DNA from: Cypionkella sp.
Lineage (GTDB): Bacteria; Pseudomonadota; Alphaproteobacteria; Rhodobacterales; Rhodobacteraceae
NCBI RefSeq assembly: GCF_028290025.1
Contig: NZ_JAQGKQ010000088.1
Location: 62,001-126,000 of the forward strand
Length of the DNA: 64,000 bases
Direction: 5' to 3'
Shown here: positions 51,027 to 60,895 of the stretch, one piece after another
Layout of the letters: each line of letters starts with the position of its first letter
Numbering within the stretch: the stretch's first letter is position 1
Translations under genes and position numbers: made by a program
The notes under the pieces: generated by a model
What the model saw: only the letters and a program-made list of their open reading frames with translations
What the model was told of the DNA's origin: nothing
The model's database searches: none

Positions 51027-52472
51027 ATGAACGACTTTAGCAAGTCCAAGCGGCAAGGAGGCGTGCCCCAAGGCCAAGCCCTTGCTACCAACACCAAGCG
51101 GTCGATGCCGCTTGCATTCACCGAGCAGCCGATTGGCTCCCTCAAGCCATTTGCGCGCAATGCGCGACGGCACAACGATCGCCAGATTGACCTCATCGCG
51201 CGTTCGATCCGCGAGTTTGGGTTCCTGAATCCCATCCTGATTGACGCCGACTACAACATCATCGCGGGGCACGGGCGGTTTGAAGCGGCGCAACGCTTGG
51301 GTCTTCCGACCGTGCCGACGGTGTTGCTTGAACATCTGACGCCCTCTCAGGTGCGTGCCTATCGCATAGCCGACAACCGCATCGCCGAGCTGTCACACTG
51401 GGACGACGAAATCCTTCGTTTGGAAATCAGCTCTCTGATGGAACTGGAGATTGCTGGTGATTTAGACTTCGATATCAGCCTAACTGGGTTTGACACGCCT
51501 CGAATCGATGTGCTGATGGATGGTGGTCTTTCGGCGGACGCGGGTCAGCCGGCTGAAACCGTCGATTTGCCTGAGGATGACGCGCGCGCCGTCACATGCC
51601 CGGGCGATCTGTGGATGCTCGGTCAGCACCGTCTGCTATGTGGTGACGCCCTTGATCCTGCGGCCTATTCAACGATCATGGGCGATGAGCAGGCCCGCAT
51701 GGTCTTCACCGATCCGCCCTACACCGTGCCGATCCTGGGACATGTGCGCACCAACACAAACTCGGCGCATCGTGAGTTTGCCATGGGCGTTGGCGAGATG
51801 ACCTCTGACGCGTTCCGGCAGTTTCTCGGGGCGAGCCTTGCCGCCTGCCGCGCCGCTTGTGTCGACGGTGCTATCCTGATGGTCTGTATGGACTGGCGCC
51901 ACATCGACGATCTCATCGCGTCGGCCGAGGCCGAAACCTTGAGCCTTATCAATCTCTGCGTCTGGAACAAAAACAACGGCGGCATGGGCAGTCTCTATCG
52001 TTCCAAGCATGAGATGGTCTGCATCTTCAAGTCAGGGCTGGCTACCCATGTCAACAATGTGGAATTGGGCCGTCACGGGCGCTATCGCACCAATGTGTGG
52101 GACTATGCTGGGGTTAATACCTTCCGCAAAGGCCGTGCCGCCGATCTCGCCGCGCATCCGACTGTCAAACCTACCGCGCTCATCATGGATGCAATCAAAG
52201 ATGTCAGTGGCCACGGCGACATCGTTTTAGACCCGTTTGGCGGTTCTGGATCTACGCTCCTTGCGGCTGAAAAAACGGGCCGCCGCGCACGCCTGATCGA
52301 ACTGGATTCACTCTATGTCGATGTCGCGATCCGCCGCTGGCAGGCACTGACCGGACTGGCGGCCGTGCTTTCTGCGACTGGGGAGACTTTCTTGGATCGC
52401 GAAGCTGCCGGTCGCGCCTCGGTGAAAGATGACGTTCGCAGTGCAGAGGAGGCGGATAATGACAAAGCGTAA
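51027..52472 (+). CDS. ParB-like nuclease domain/DNA methyltransferase fusion
   Basis: GAAGG lies 8 bases before the ATG at 51027, so this start is preferred over 51021. It gives 481 residues. Residues ~25-130 form a ParB/Srx domain (NARRHNDRQIDLIARSIREF, then IIAGHGRFEAAQ). The methyltransferase domain from ~190 has motif IV TDPPYTV and motif I LDPFGGSGSTLLAAEKTGR, a beta-type N4/N6 order. Such fusions are common in phages and prophages, and may methylate phage DNA. No restriction enzyme is next to it. Confidence 0.92.
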   Translation: MNDFSKSKRQGGVPQGQALATNTKRSMPLAFTEQPIGSLKPFARNARRHNDRQIDLIARSIREFGFLNPILIDADYNIIAGHGRFEAAQRLGLPTVPTVLLEHLTPSQVRAYRIADNRIAELSHWDDEILRLEISSLMELEIAGDLDFDISLTGFDTPRIDVLMDGGLSADAGQPAETVDLPEDDARAVTCPGDLWMLGQHRLLCGDALDPAAYSTIMGDEQARMVFTDPPYTVPILGHVRTNTNSAHREFAMGVGEMTSDAFRQFLGASLAACRAACVDGAILMVCMDWRHIDDLIASAEAETLSLINLCVWNKNNGGMGSLYRSKHEMVCIFKSGLATHVNNVELGRHGRYRTNVWDYAGVNTFRKGRAADLAAHPTVKPTALIMDAIKDVSGHGDIVLDPFGGSGSTLLAAEKTGRRARLIELDSLYVDVAIRRWQALTGLAAVLSATGETFLDREAAGRASVKDDVRSAEEADNDKA

Positions 52473-52896
52473 CGGCAAAGCCTCGTACGAGGTCGGCTTT
52501 GGCAAACCGCCGCAGCACAGCCAATTCCAGCGCGGCCAATCTGGCAATCCGCGCGGCCGTCCCAAGGGCGCGACAGGCTTCGATGCGGCGCTTATTCGTG
52601 AACTTGAGGCCAAGATTATCGTGACGGAAGGTGGGGCCCGCACGACCATGTCGAAAGGTGAAGCTGCGGCAAAGCGGCTGGTTGAAAAGGCGCTGAAGGG
52701 AGATATGCCCGCTCTGCGGTATGTGGCCGAGACTGACCGCAACTTTGCAGAGAAAGTCGAATCCCGTATTAAATTGGCGCAAGGGGAGGGGACGTCAGTT
52801 GTGACCGAGTCTGGGGATGAGGAAATCCTGCGCCATTTCTCTGAGCAGGCCCGCAACGGAAACTGGTCGGCTGAACCGGAAAGCGGGGAGGTATGA
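52459..52896 (+). CDS. DUF5681 protein, possible small-terminase-like partner
   Basis: The ATG at 52459 follows GAGGAGG at good spacing. It has 145 residues. The start VGFGKPPQHSQFQRGQSGNP and RGRPKGA are the DUF5681 signature. It overlaps the methyltransferase end by 14 bases and the terminase start by 4. Because it sits directly before a large terminase, it could be the DNA-recognition partner, but this is inference. Confidence 0.85.
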   Translation: MTKRNGKASYEVGFGKPPQHSQFQRGQSGNPRGRPKGATGFDAALIRELEAKIIVTEGGARTTMSKGEAAAKRLVEKALKGDMPALRYVAETDRNFAEKVESRIKLAQGEGTSVVTESGDEEILRHFSEQARNGNWSAEPESGEV

Positions 52897-54353
52897 ACGC
52901 TCAACTTCCGTTCAGTGATCGCCAAGTCGTAGATGCTTTGGCACGCGGCTCGTTCTTTGCTTTTACTTGGAAAGTGTTCCAGACGCTTCACCCAGACCCC
53001 GCAGATGCGTTCATTCCAAACTGGCATGTCGAGGCGATGTGCCATGCTCTGGAAGATGTGCGGATCGGACCCACCCGGCGCCTCGTGATCACGGTACCGC
53101 CCCGCCATCTGAAGTCCATTGCCACAGCGGTGGCCTATCCCGCCTTCCTGATCGGGCGCCAACCGGGCTGCAAGGTTCTCGTCGCCAGCTATTCGCTTGA
53201 TCTTGCACGTAAGCATTCCGACGACTTCCGCACAATCCTGGAATGCGACTGGTATCGCCGGTTGTTTCCGCAGGCCCGGATCAATCCACGCGGTACGCGA
53301 GGCGAGGAAATCCGAACGACTGCTGGCGGTGTTCGCAAGGCTGTCTCCACAGGCGGGGCTGTGACCGGCTTCGGCGCGGATTACGTGATCGTTGATGATT
53401 TACTCAAAGCGCAAGATGCCGCTTCGGACACCGAGCGTGAGCGCGCCAAAACCTATCTCGATAGCTCGCTTCTGACTCGACTTAACAATCCCGACCAGGG
53501 CCGCATTATTGCGATCCAGCAACGCCTCCACGAGGATGACCCTGCCGGCTATCTACTGTCCAAGGGCATGTACCGGCATCTCAATCTACCGGCGATTGCC
53601 GAAGAGGACGAAGGGGTCGCCACTGGGTCAGGCAAGTTCTTTCAAAGGACAAAGGGCTCGGCATTGTTCCCGCAACGCTTCGATCTTCCAACTTTGGAGC
53701 GTCTGCGCCGCGAAATGGGCTCGGCCGCCTTCACCATGCAGTACCAACAAAACCCAATTTCCCCAGACGGGTCGCAATTGCGGTGGGAATGGTTTGGAAT
53801 CTATGACGAACACCCGGAACGGAACCGGTTCCAAATGGTGGTGATGAGTTGGGATACCGGAATGTCGTCCGATCCCAAGAGCGACTATTCCGTGGCAACC
53901 ACCTGGGGGTATCGTGAAAATTGCTGGTATTTGCTGTCGGTGTTTCGAGATAGGCTGGACTATCCGGATCTGAAGCGTACCGTTTTGCGACTCGGCGAAG
54001 AATGCAAGGCAGACTTGGTTCTGATCGAAAAGGCAGCAACGGGAATCCCGCTCTTGCAGGAGTGCCACTCTCAAATGCCGTCGCGCTTCCGAGAGGTCAG
54101 GCCGAGCGTCGACAAGGTGGTGCGGTTTAACGCGGCCTGCGCTCCAATCGAAGCGGGCCAAGTGCTTCTGCCTCGAGATGCGATCTGGCTGTCCGACTTC
54201 CGCAGGGAGTTGATGGGTTTTCCGCGCGCGAAGCATGATGATCAGGTGGACAGTGTCAGCCAATTCTTGAACTGGGCGGTCGGGAATGGCTTTCGGCGGA
54301 CGTATAGAGGGCAAATGCGCAAGGAAGGTAAAGACGACGAGTGGCGGCGTTAG
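52893..54353 (+). CDS. phage terminase large subunit
   Basis: 486 residues. ATPase domain: LVITVPPRHLKSIATAV (Walker A-like), then YVIVDDLLKAQD (Walker B). The RNase H-like nuclease domain has VVMSWDTGMSSDPKSDYSVA (first Asp) and KHDDQVDSVSQFLNWA at the end. This is the full-length motor that packages DNA into phage heads. No portal, protease or capsid gene follows; the next feature is a tRNA fragment. So it is a remnant, or works with another phage. Confidence 0.92.
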   Translation: MNAQLPFSDRQVVDALARGSFFAFTWKVFQTLHPDPADAFIPNWHVEAMCHALEDVRIGPTRRLVITVPPRHLKSIATAVAYPAFLIGRQPGCKVLVASYSLDLARKHSDDFRTILECDWYRRLFPQARINPRGTRGEEIRTTAGGVRKAVSTGGAVTGFGADYVIVDDLLKAQDAASDTERERAKTYLDSSLLTRLNNPDQGRIIAIQQRLHEDDPAGYLLSKGMYRHLNLPAIAEEDEGVATGSGKFFQRTKGSALFPQRFDLPTLERLRREMGSAAFTMQYQQNPISPDGSQLRWEWFGIYDEHPERNRFQMVVMSWDTGMSSDPKSDYSVATTWGYRENCWYLLSVFRDRLDYPDLKRTVLRLGEECKADLVLIEKAATGIPLLQECHSQMPSRFREVRPSVDKVVRFNAACAPIEAGQVLLPRDAIWLSDFRRELMGFPRAKHDDQVDSVSQFLNWAVGNGFRRTYRGQMRKEGKDDEWRR

Positions 54354-54392
54354 GTCTTGTTGGCACGACCGAACGCAGCGCCCAGCACTCAT

Positions 54393-54437
54393 GCTCATAA
54401 CCTGAAGGTCACAGGTTCAAATCTGGCTCCGCAACCA
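54393..54437 (+). repeat. 3'-half copy of initiator tRNA-Met (att-like scar)
   Basis: GCTCATAACCTGAAGGTCAC continues through GGTTCAAAT to CGCAACCA, matching the anticodon loop (CAT), variable loop, T-arm and 3' end of alphaproteobacterial tRNA-fMet. No 5' half precedes it, and the T-stem has mismatches, so it is not functional. It looks like an attachment-site scar of an element that used the fMet gene. The matching full gene is not in the window. Confidence 0.75.
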
Positions 54438-54763
54438 AATTATCACAACATATCAAACACTTAGGGCCTGACCTAAACAGTCAGGCTTTGTCGTTTGAAA
54501 AACGTGTCAACGCTGTGTCAACGTTTGACCAGTCCCCCCTGAAAAACGGGCGCTTTTTGCATTTTGGAATGTAGGATCAAGCGCGCCGAACGGTACTCGG
54601 GAATCAAATTGGCGATCTGGCCGAGGCCAAGCTGCGCAATGCGCAAGATCAAGGTGGTAGCGTCCTTTCGCGTTGAACGACCTGCGACACATAGGCCTTT
54701 TCCCGGCCGAGATCAGCAAATTGTGTCTTGTGTGATGGTCTTGATCCAGGCAAACACTGAAGG
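54438..54763. other. spacer after the mobile module
   Basis: Between the tRNA fragment and a small exported protein. GTGTCAACG occurs twice near 54,508-54,525. No gene supported. It is probably the junction between mobile DNA and the copper region plus a promoter. Confidence 0.4.
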
Positions 54764-55093
54764 ATGAGCAAGATACTTGGCATCTTGGGGTTGGTTCTGA
54801 CGCTGGCAACGATGATCGTTGCCCCGGCGCAAGAGGCCAATGCCACCGTGACGGCCGTGACCTCTCCGACTATGCAAATGGCCGATGGTGCGCCTTGCCC
54901 ACGGCAAAGCTGTGCCAAAATGCCGGATTGCCCGGTTGCATTTGCCGGTTTGTCAGTGTCTGCGGCGGTTGGAGCACCATCGACGGGGCTTGTATTCCAG
55001 CCCGCAGCACAAGCCGTCCGCTTTGCCTTTTCGACAGAGTCTCTCCTACCATCCTTGGATAGCTTTGGGCTGCGACGGCCGCCCAAACTTTAA
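54764..55093 (+). CDS. small exported Cys-containing protein
   Basis: 109 residues with a signal peptide (ILGILGLVLTLATMIVAPAQEANA). A cluster of Cys, CPRQSCAKMPDC, lies near residue 45. It leads the copper efflux operon, so a metal-related periplasmic role is possible. No family recognised. The frame overlaps no other supported gene. Confidence 0.55.
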   Translation: MSKILGILGLVLTLATMIVAPAQEANATVTAVTSPTMQMADGAPCPRQSCAKMPDCPVAFAGLSVSAAVGAPSTGLVFQPAAQAVRFAFSTESLLPSLDSFGLRRPPKL

Positions 55094-55214
55094 CTGTCAG
55101 GGGTGCCGTGTGCGCCCGGAATCCGCGTGGCACATGGCCGGGCGGTGAGCGCAGCTTGGCCTTTGCCGGGTTGAAAACGCGCTGATGCGCGGTTCTGACA
55201 GTCGGAAAAATGAC

Positions 55215-55616
55215 ATGAACATCAAACATCCGGCGCGTAGCTTCGTGCTGGCGCAAGCTTTGACCCTCGCGGCAACCTTTGGCGCTTTGGCCGCTCCTGA
55301 AGACTATACGTTCAAGATCATCGGCAGCGAACTGCACCAAGGGGCGGGTGCTGCGATCACGGTATCACCGACCGACCTGCGGACCAATGCGCCGGCGTCC
55401 GACGCCGTCATTTTCACCACGCGGCTGGACATGGCCCCCGAAGGGATGGAGGGCATGACAACTCCAGTTGAGGCGGTGGCGTCTGGCATCCCGGGCCAAT
55501 ACCAGTTCAAGGCCGACCTGGCGATGGCCGGGGACTGGCGGTTTCAGATCGCCGCCAAGGTTCAAGGCGAGGCGGAAACGGTGCAGGGTGAGCTGATCCT
55601 TGGCGTGAAGCCATGA
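55215..55616 (+). CDS. YtkA/FixH-like periplasmic protein of a metal efflux operon
   Basis: The ATG at 55215 opens a signal peptide (RSFVLAQALTLAATFGALAA); a start at 55185 is less likely. It gives 133 residues with a beta-sandwich: VFTTRLDMAPEGMEGMTTPV-like strand with several Met, then GDWRFQIAAKV. Such proteins precede cusBA-type genes. Met-rich HQ and MxxM patterns could bind Cu(I). It overlaps the adaptor gene by 4 bases. Confidence 0.7.
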   Translation: MNIKHPARSFVLAQALTLAATFGALAAPEDYTFKIIGSELHQGAGAAITVSPTDLRTNAPASDAVIFTTRLDMAPEGMEGMTTPVEAVASGIPGQYQFKADLAMAGDWRFQIAAKVQGEAETVQGELILGVKP

Positions 55617-56894
55617 GGATTCTCGGCAAAACCCTGATGGTGGGGCTTATCGCCGGGTCTGCGGGTTTTGCCGGGATTTGGGCTGGGGATCAAAGGGTAG
55701 CACCAGCGGACATTTCAGCATTGGTGAAGGCTTCGGTGGCCCGACTTTTTGGCGGCGATGCCGAAGCAATGGCATCCACCAGCCTTGAAACAGTGTCGAT
55801 GGCTGTCCCGAAAGGGGCGGTCATATACTATCGTCATCCGGATCAGGCCGCCTATTCGGCAACGCTGATGAAAGCTCCGGATGGACGCGACTATCAGGCC
55901 GTTCTGGCCAGTCAGGATGTCAGTTTTGATCCCGCAGCAAAGCCCGCTGCAACGGCTCCGGTCGCGGCGGATGCCGAAAAGCGCATTCTTAACTATCGCA
56001 ATCCGATGGGGCTGCCCGATACCTCGCCTACGCCGAAGAAAGACTCGATGGGGATGGATTATCTGCCGGTCTATGATGGCGACGAAGCGGATGGTTCGAC
56101 TGTCACGGTGTCGGCGGGCAAGATTCAGCGGTCGGGGGTGAAAACCACGCGGGCCACCCGGTCCTCGATCAGTCAACCGATCATGGTGCCAAGCGTGGTC
56201 GAGCACGATGAACGTAGAGTCAGCGTGATTTCCCTGCGCACAGAGGCCTTTGTCGAAAAGGTTGCCGATGTAACGACCGGGGCCCCGATCAGGGCAGGGC
56301 AACCCCTGGTCACGCTGTATGCCAAGGAATTTGCCTCGGCCGGGGCGCAGTATGCGGCGGATATTGGCAACGGCGGCAAAGCAAGGGCTGCGGGCAGTCT
56401 GCAACGCCTGCTAAACCTTGGTGTGCCCGCCGAGATGATCGCAGACATCGAGAAAACGGGAAAGCCGCCAATCTCGGTCACGTTGATGGCCCCGCAAAGC
56501 GGGGTGGTGCTGGAGCGGATGGCGGTGGACGGGATGATGGCCGAAGCGGGCGAGACGCTGTTTCGATCGCCGACACCTCGACGGTCTGGATCATTGCGGA
56601 TGTGCCGGAATTTGAACTGGCGCAGGTGCAGCGCGGCGCTGCGGCGATCGTGCGGTTCCGCAGCCTGCCGGGGCGGGAGTTCACCGGCAAAGTTGATGAG
56701 ATTTACCCGGAAATTCAGGCCGAAACCCGCACAGCAAAAATCCGCATTGAATTGCCAAATCTCGACGGCGCGAGATCAGGCAAGGTGTGGCGGCTGGTGA
56801 GACGGTGGTGGTGTCGGCCAATTTCCTGATCGACGCCGAAAGCAACCTCAAGGCGGCATTGTCAGCGCTGACTCCGGCAGAGGTGCTGCGATGA
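55613..56894 (+). pseudogene. cusB: CusB-like RND periplasmic adaptor, broken
   Basis: The first ~320 residues are normal. A heavy-metal-binding domain (YRNPMGLPDTSPTPKKDSMG, then MDYLPVYDG) is followed by the hairpin region. Near 56,565 one base is missing (TTTCGATCG where TTTCGGATCG is expected for LFRIADTSTVW), and the sequence goes on in another frame with VPEFELAQVQRG. Near 56,770 about 27-28 more bases are missing after LDGA, so the membrane-proximal part is lost. The last codons (...ALTPAEVLR) then come back in a third frame. Two lesions mean no functional adaptor. The end overlaps the cusA start. Confidence 0.85.
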
Positions 56895-59800
56895 TCGCCA
56901 AACTGATCGGCTGGTCGGCTCACAATCTGGTGCTGATCCTGTTTGCTGCCGCTGTTGCCGTGGCAGGCGGCATCTATGCCATTCGCACCTTACCACTGGA
57001 TGCCATCCCGGACCTTTCGGATGTGCAGGTGATCGTGCTGACAGATTACCCCGGTCAGGCGCCGCAAGTAGTCGAGGATCAGGTGACCTATCCGCTGACC
57101 ACGGCCATGCTGACGGTGCCCAAGTCCAAGGTGGTGCGCGGCTTTTCGTTCTTTGGCTTTTTGAGGATGGCGTCGATCCCTATTGGGCACGGAGCCGCGT
57201 TCTGGAATACCTGAATGCCGCCGCCAGCCGCTTGCCTGATGGCGTGACGCCCGCGCTTGGCCCGGATGCCACCGGGGTCGGCTGGGTCTATCAATACGCG
57301 CTGGTTGGCAAGGAATTGTCGTTGGCCGAACTGCGGTCGTTGCAGGATTGGGTGGTGCGCTTTGGGGTCTCAAAGGCCGATGGCGTGTCCGAGGTTGCCA
57401 GTGTTGGCGGGTTTGTGAAGCAGTATTCCATCGTCGTCGATCCGCCCCGGATGCGGGCGCAAGGCGTGACGCTGGCCGATATTGGCCAAGCGGTGCGCGA
57501 CAGCAACATGGACACTGGCGGACGCACGGTTGAAATATCCGAGTTTGAATTCATGGTGCGCGGGCGCGGCTATCTGAAGGGCACCGCTGACATTGAAGCC
57601 ATCACGCTGATGACCAAATCCGACGTGCCTTTGCGGCTGTCGGACGTGGCGCAGGTGGAAATCGTGCCGGATGAACGGCGCGGTATCACCGAATTGAACG
57701 GCGACGGCGAAGTTGCCAGCGGCATCGTGCTGCAACGGGTCGGCTCCAACGCGCTGACGGTGATCGACAATGCCAAGGAAGCGCTGGCCGATGTGCAGAA
57801 ATCGCTGCCCGAGGGCACGGAAATCGTGCCGGTCTATGATCGGTCAACCCTGATCAATTCGGCTATTGAGACGCTGAAAGGCACGTTGTTCGAGGAAAGT
57901 TTGGTTGTGGCTGCCGTCACGATCATTTTCCTGCTGCATCTGCGCAGCGCCTTGGTGGCCATCATCATGCTGCCGGTTGCCATCCTGATGGCGTTTTCGG
58001 CGATGAAATTCCTTGGCCTTGGCTCCAACATAATGAGCCTTGGCGGCATCGCCATTGCGATCGGTGCGATGATCGACGCGGCGATTGTGATGATCGAGAA
58101 CGCGCATAAACATCTGGAACGCGCCGAACCCGGCAAACCAAGGCTGGAGATCCTGATCGACGCTGCGGCAGAGGTCGGTCCGGCGCTGTTCTTCAGCCTG
58201 TTGATCATCACCGTGTCGTTCCTGCCGATCTTCACGCTGGAAAACCAGGAGGGCCGCTTGTTCGGGCCCTTGGCCTTTACCAAGACCTTTTCGATGGCGG
58301 CGGCGGCGATCCTGTCGGTGACGCTGGTGCCTGCTCTGATGGTGATATTCGTGCGCGGCCATATCGTGCCGGAACACAAAAACCCGGTGAACCGACTGCT
58401 CATCGCCTTCTATCGTCCGATCATCCGCGCCGTTCTGAAGGCGCTGGGTCTGACTATCATCGTGGCCCTGGCGGCTTTGGTGGCCACGATCTGGCCCGCG
58501 CGCCAGTTGGGCAGCGAATTTATGCCATCACTGGACGAAGGCACGCTGATGTATATGCCGACAACGCTGCCCGGCATTTCGGTCACTAAGGCGGCGAAAC
58601 TTATGCAGATGCAGGACCGCATCATCATAAGCTTTCCCTAAGTGGAATCGGTGTTCGGCAAATCTGGCCGGGCGCAGACGGCCACTGACCCGGCCCCCAC
58701 AGAAATGTTTGAAACCATCATCAACCTGAAACCGAAATCGGATTGGCGGGCGGGGGTCACTTCGGAAAGCCTGAAGGATGAAATGGACGCCGCCTTGCAG
58801 TTTCCCGGTGTGTCGAACGCCTGGACCATGCCGATCCGGGCACGCACTGATATGCTGTCCACCGGCATCCGCACCCCGGTTGGCATCAAGATTTACGGCA
58901 CCGATTTGGCGAAAATGGAGGGCGTTGCGCGTGAAATCGAGGCCGTGGTACGCCGCGTGCCGGGCACCTCCAGCGCCTATGCGGAACGGGTGATCGGCGG
59001 CTATTTCCTGGACATCACGCCCGACCGCGCCGCCTTGGGCCGCTATGGCCTATCGGTCGCGGCGGTGCAGGAGGTGATTGCGATGGCCTTGGGGTCCGAG
59101 GTGATCACGCAGACAGTTGAGGGCCGCGAACGTTACGGCGTCGCCGTACGCTACCCGCGGGATCAGCGATCCGACCCGCAGTCGATTGCCCGCGACGTGC
59201 AAGTGGCCTTGCCGGGCGGTGGGTCAGTGCCTCTGGGGGCCGTCGCAACGGTGGAATTGACCCGGGGGGCCACCACCGTTCGCACCGAAAACGGTCAGTT
59301 GGCGGTCTATACCTTTGTCGATATCGCGGGCCGCGATCTGGGCGGTTACGTTGCCGATGCCAAGGCGGCGGTTGACGCGCAGGTGGCATTGCCAACCGGC
59401 TATTCGGTGGCCTGGAGCGGGCAGTTCGAATATCTCGAACGGGCAACCGCGCGGCTGAAGATCGTGGTGCCGGTGACGCTGGCGCTGATCTTCCTAATGC
59501 TGTTTCTCAACTTCCGCAGGCTGACGGAAACCCTGATCGTGATGCTGTCGCTGCCCTTCGCGCTGGTGGGCGGCATCTGGTTGATGTGGTTTCTTGGCTT
59601 CAACACCTCGGTTGCCGTGGCGGTGGGGTTCATCGCCTAGGCAGGGGTGGCCGCAGAAACTGGGGTAATCATGCTGATCTATTTAGACCATGCCCTGCTG
59701 GAGGCGCGCGCCAAGGCCACTGAGGAAACACGCCCATTCACCCGCGTCGATCTAAATGCCGCAATCATGGTCGGCGCGGTCGAACGTGTGCGTCCCAAAA

Positions 59801-60030
59801 TGATGACCGTGGTGGCGATCATGGGCGGGTTGATGCCGATCCTGTGGGCGCATGGCACGGGGTCCGAGGTGATGCAACGCATCGCGGTGCCGATGATTGG
59901 GGGCATGGTCAGCTCGACGGTATTGACGCTGGTGGTGATCCCGGCGGTTTATTCGTAGGTGAAAGGCTGGGGGCTGTCGTGCGGACAGCCCGCCATCCGT
60001 TTTCCCGTGACGCAGGAACTTCACGGCTAA
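56891..60030 (+). pseudogene. cusA: CusA-like heavy-metal RND efflux pump, broken
   Basis: The whole reads as a ~1,030-residue CusA-type pump (Cu/Ag efflux). The start AHNLVLILFAAAVAVAGGIY is normal. Near 57,160 about 19 bases are missing between FSFFGF and EDGVDPYW, shifting the frame. Then three in-frame stops follow: TAA at 58,639-58,641 (Glu expected, in FPEVES), TAG at 59,638-59,640 (Leu expected, in GFIALAGVA), and TAG at 59,956-59,958 (Leu expected). The last frame ends at 60,030. The rest still shows RND motifs such as AIAIGAMIDAAIVMIENAHK. Clearly dead. Confidence 0.9.
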
Positions 60031-60274
60031 CGGTCTTGCAGCAAGCTGCCAAAACTGGCGCAATTGCGCCGGGAACAGCGGGTCGCTTAGGCTGGGGCGC
60101 GAATGGCTTTCGCCCCGCAAATCGAGCCTGCTAGAGGTGAGTGAAGGGTGGGCCCGGGACTCACTGGTTCACTTCATCGCCACCCCCCCCCCTTTTCAGC
60201 GGGATGGCATGGCTTTAGAATCCGCTGAACTATCGACCAAGAATAGACACGCCGAAATGATTTTGCCGGGAAAT

Positions 60275-60284
60275 TCATCTATTA
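60275..60284. promoter_or_regulatory. possible BioR-type operator at the regulator start
   Basis: TCATCTATTA fits the published BioR palindrome TTATMKATAA at 8 of 10 bases. It overlaps the ATG of the GntR gene, where it could autoregulate. It is too degenerate to be certain. Confidence 0.4.
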
Positions 60285-60895
60285 TGACTAGCCAGACCAA
60301 ACTTACCATCGCTGATGTCATTTCCCAAAACCTGACGGAGCAGATCATTCAAGGTACGTTGCTGCCGGATGAAAAGCTGCGGCAGGACCACATCGCCCGG
60401 ACGTTCGAAGTCAGCCACGTCCCTGTGCGCGAGGCGCTGTTGCGGCTACAAGCGCGCGGGTTGGTGGTCAATGTGCCGCGCAGGGGGGTGCGGGTGGCAC
60501 CGCTTGCGGCCTCGGACATGCGCGAAATCCTGGAAATGCGGCTGGCGCTGGAACAGGTAGCGTTGCGCCATTCGGTGCCAAACCTGACGTCGGAACAGGT
60601 GCAGACAGCCGAGGCCGCGCTCTTAGCCTGTGACGCGGCGGACGACATTCTGACTTGGGAGTATGAGAACCGCCGTTTTCATCATGCGATCCTTGCTGGT
60701 TGCGCCATGCCCCGGATGCTGGCCGAAATTGATGACCTGCAGGCACTGGCCGCGCGGCATTTGCTCGCCAGCTGGCGCAAAAGCTGGGTGATGCGGGTGG
60801 ATCGGGATCACCGCGCCATCATGGTGGCGATTGCGCGCAAGGATATCGCCTTGGCGGTTTCGCTGTTGCAACGGCACTTGGCGCGGTTTGCCTAA
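60284..60895 (+). CDS. bioR: GntR-family regulator, BioR-like
   Basis: The start is set at 60284 (MTSQTKLTIADVISQNL); longer frames have no good ribosome site. It gives 203 residues. The winged helix includes FEVSHVPVREALLRLQARGL, and the FCD domain follows (ILEMRLALEQVALRHSV). In alphaproteobacteria a GntR regulator, BioR, represses biotin genes and lies next to bioBFDAGC. The position at the end of bioD-A-G-C on the opposite strand fits. Family is secure; the BioR identity is from context. Its stop overlaps the bioC stop. Confidence 0.82.
   Translation: MTSQTKLTIADVISQNLTEQIIQGTLLPDEKLRQDHIARTFEVSHVPVREALLRLQARGLVVNVPRRGVRVAPLAASDMREILEMRLALEQVALRHSVPNLTSEQVQTAEAALLACDAADDILTWEYENRRFHHAILAGCAMPRMLAEIDDLQALAARHLLASWRKSWVMRVDRDHRAIMVAIARKDIALAVSLLQRHLARFA

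Noticed and set aside
51027-54353. Restriction-modification or other defence system
   Set aside because: The methyltransferase is fused to a ParB-like domain and joined to DUF5681 and terminase; no restriction nuclease is beside it. A phage origin explains it better.
54393-54437. Functional tRNA-Met gene
   Set aside because: No 5' half or matching acceptor strand precedes it, and the T-stem is mismatched.
58639-59958. Stop-codon recoding (read-through) in the cusA-like gene
   Set aside because: The stops include both TAA and TAG and go together with frameshifts and deletions in the same operon, so decay is the simpler explanation.
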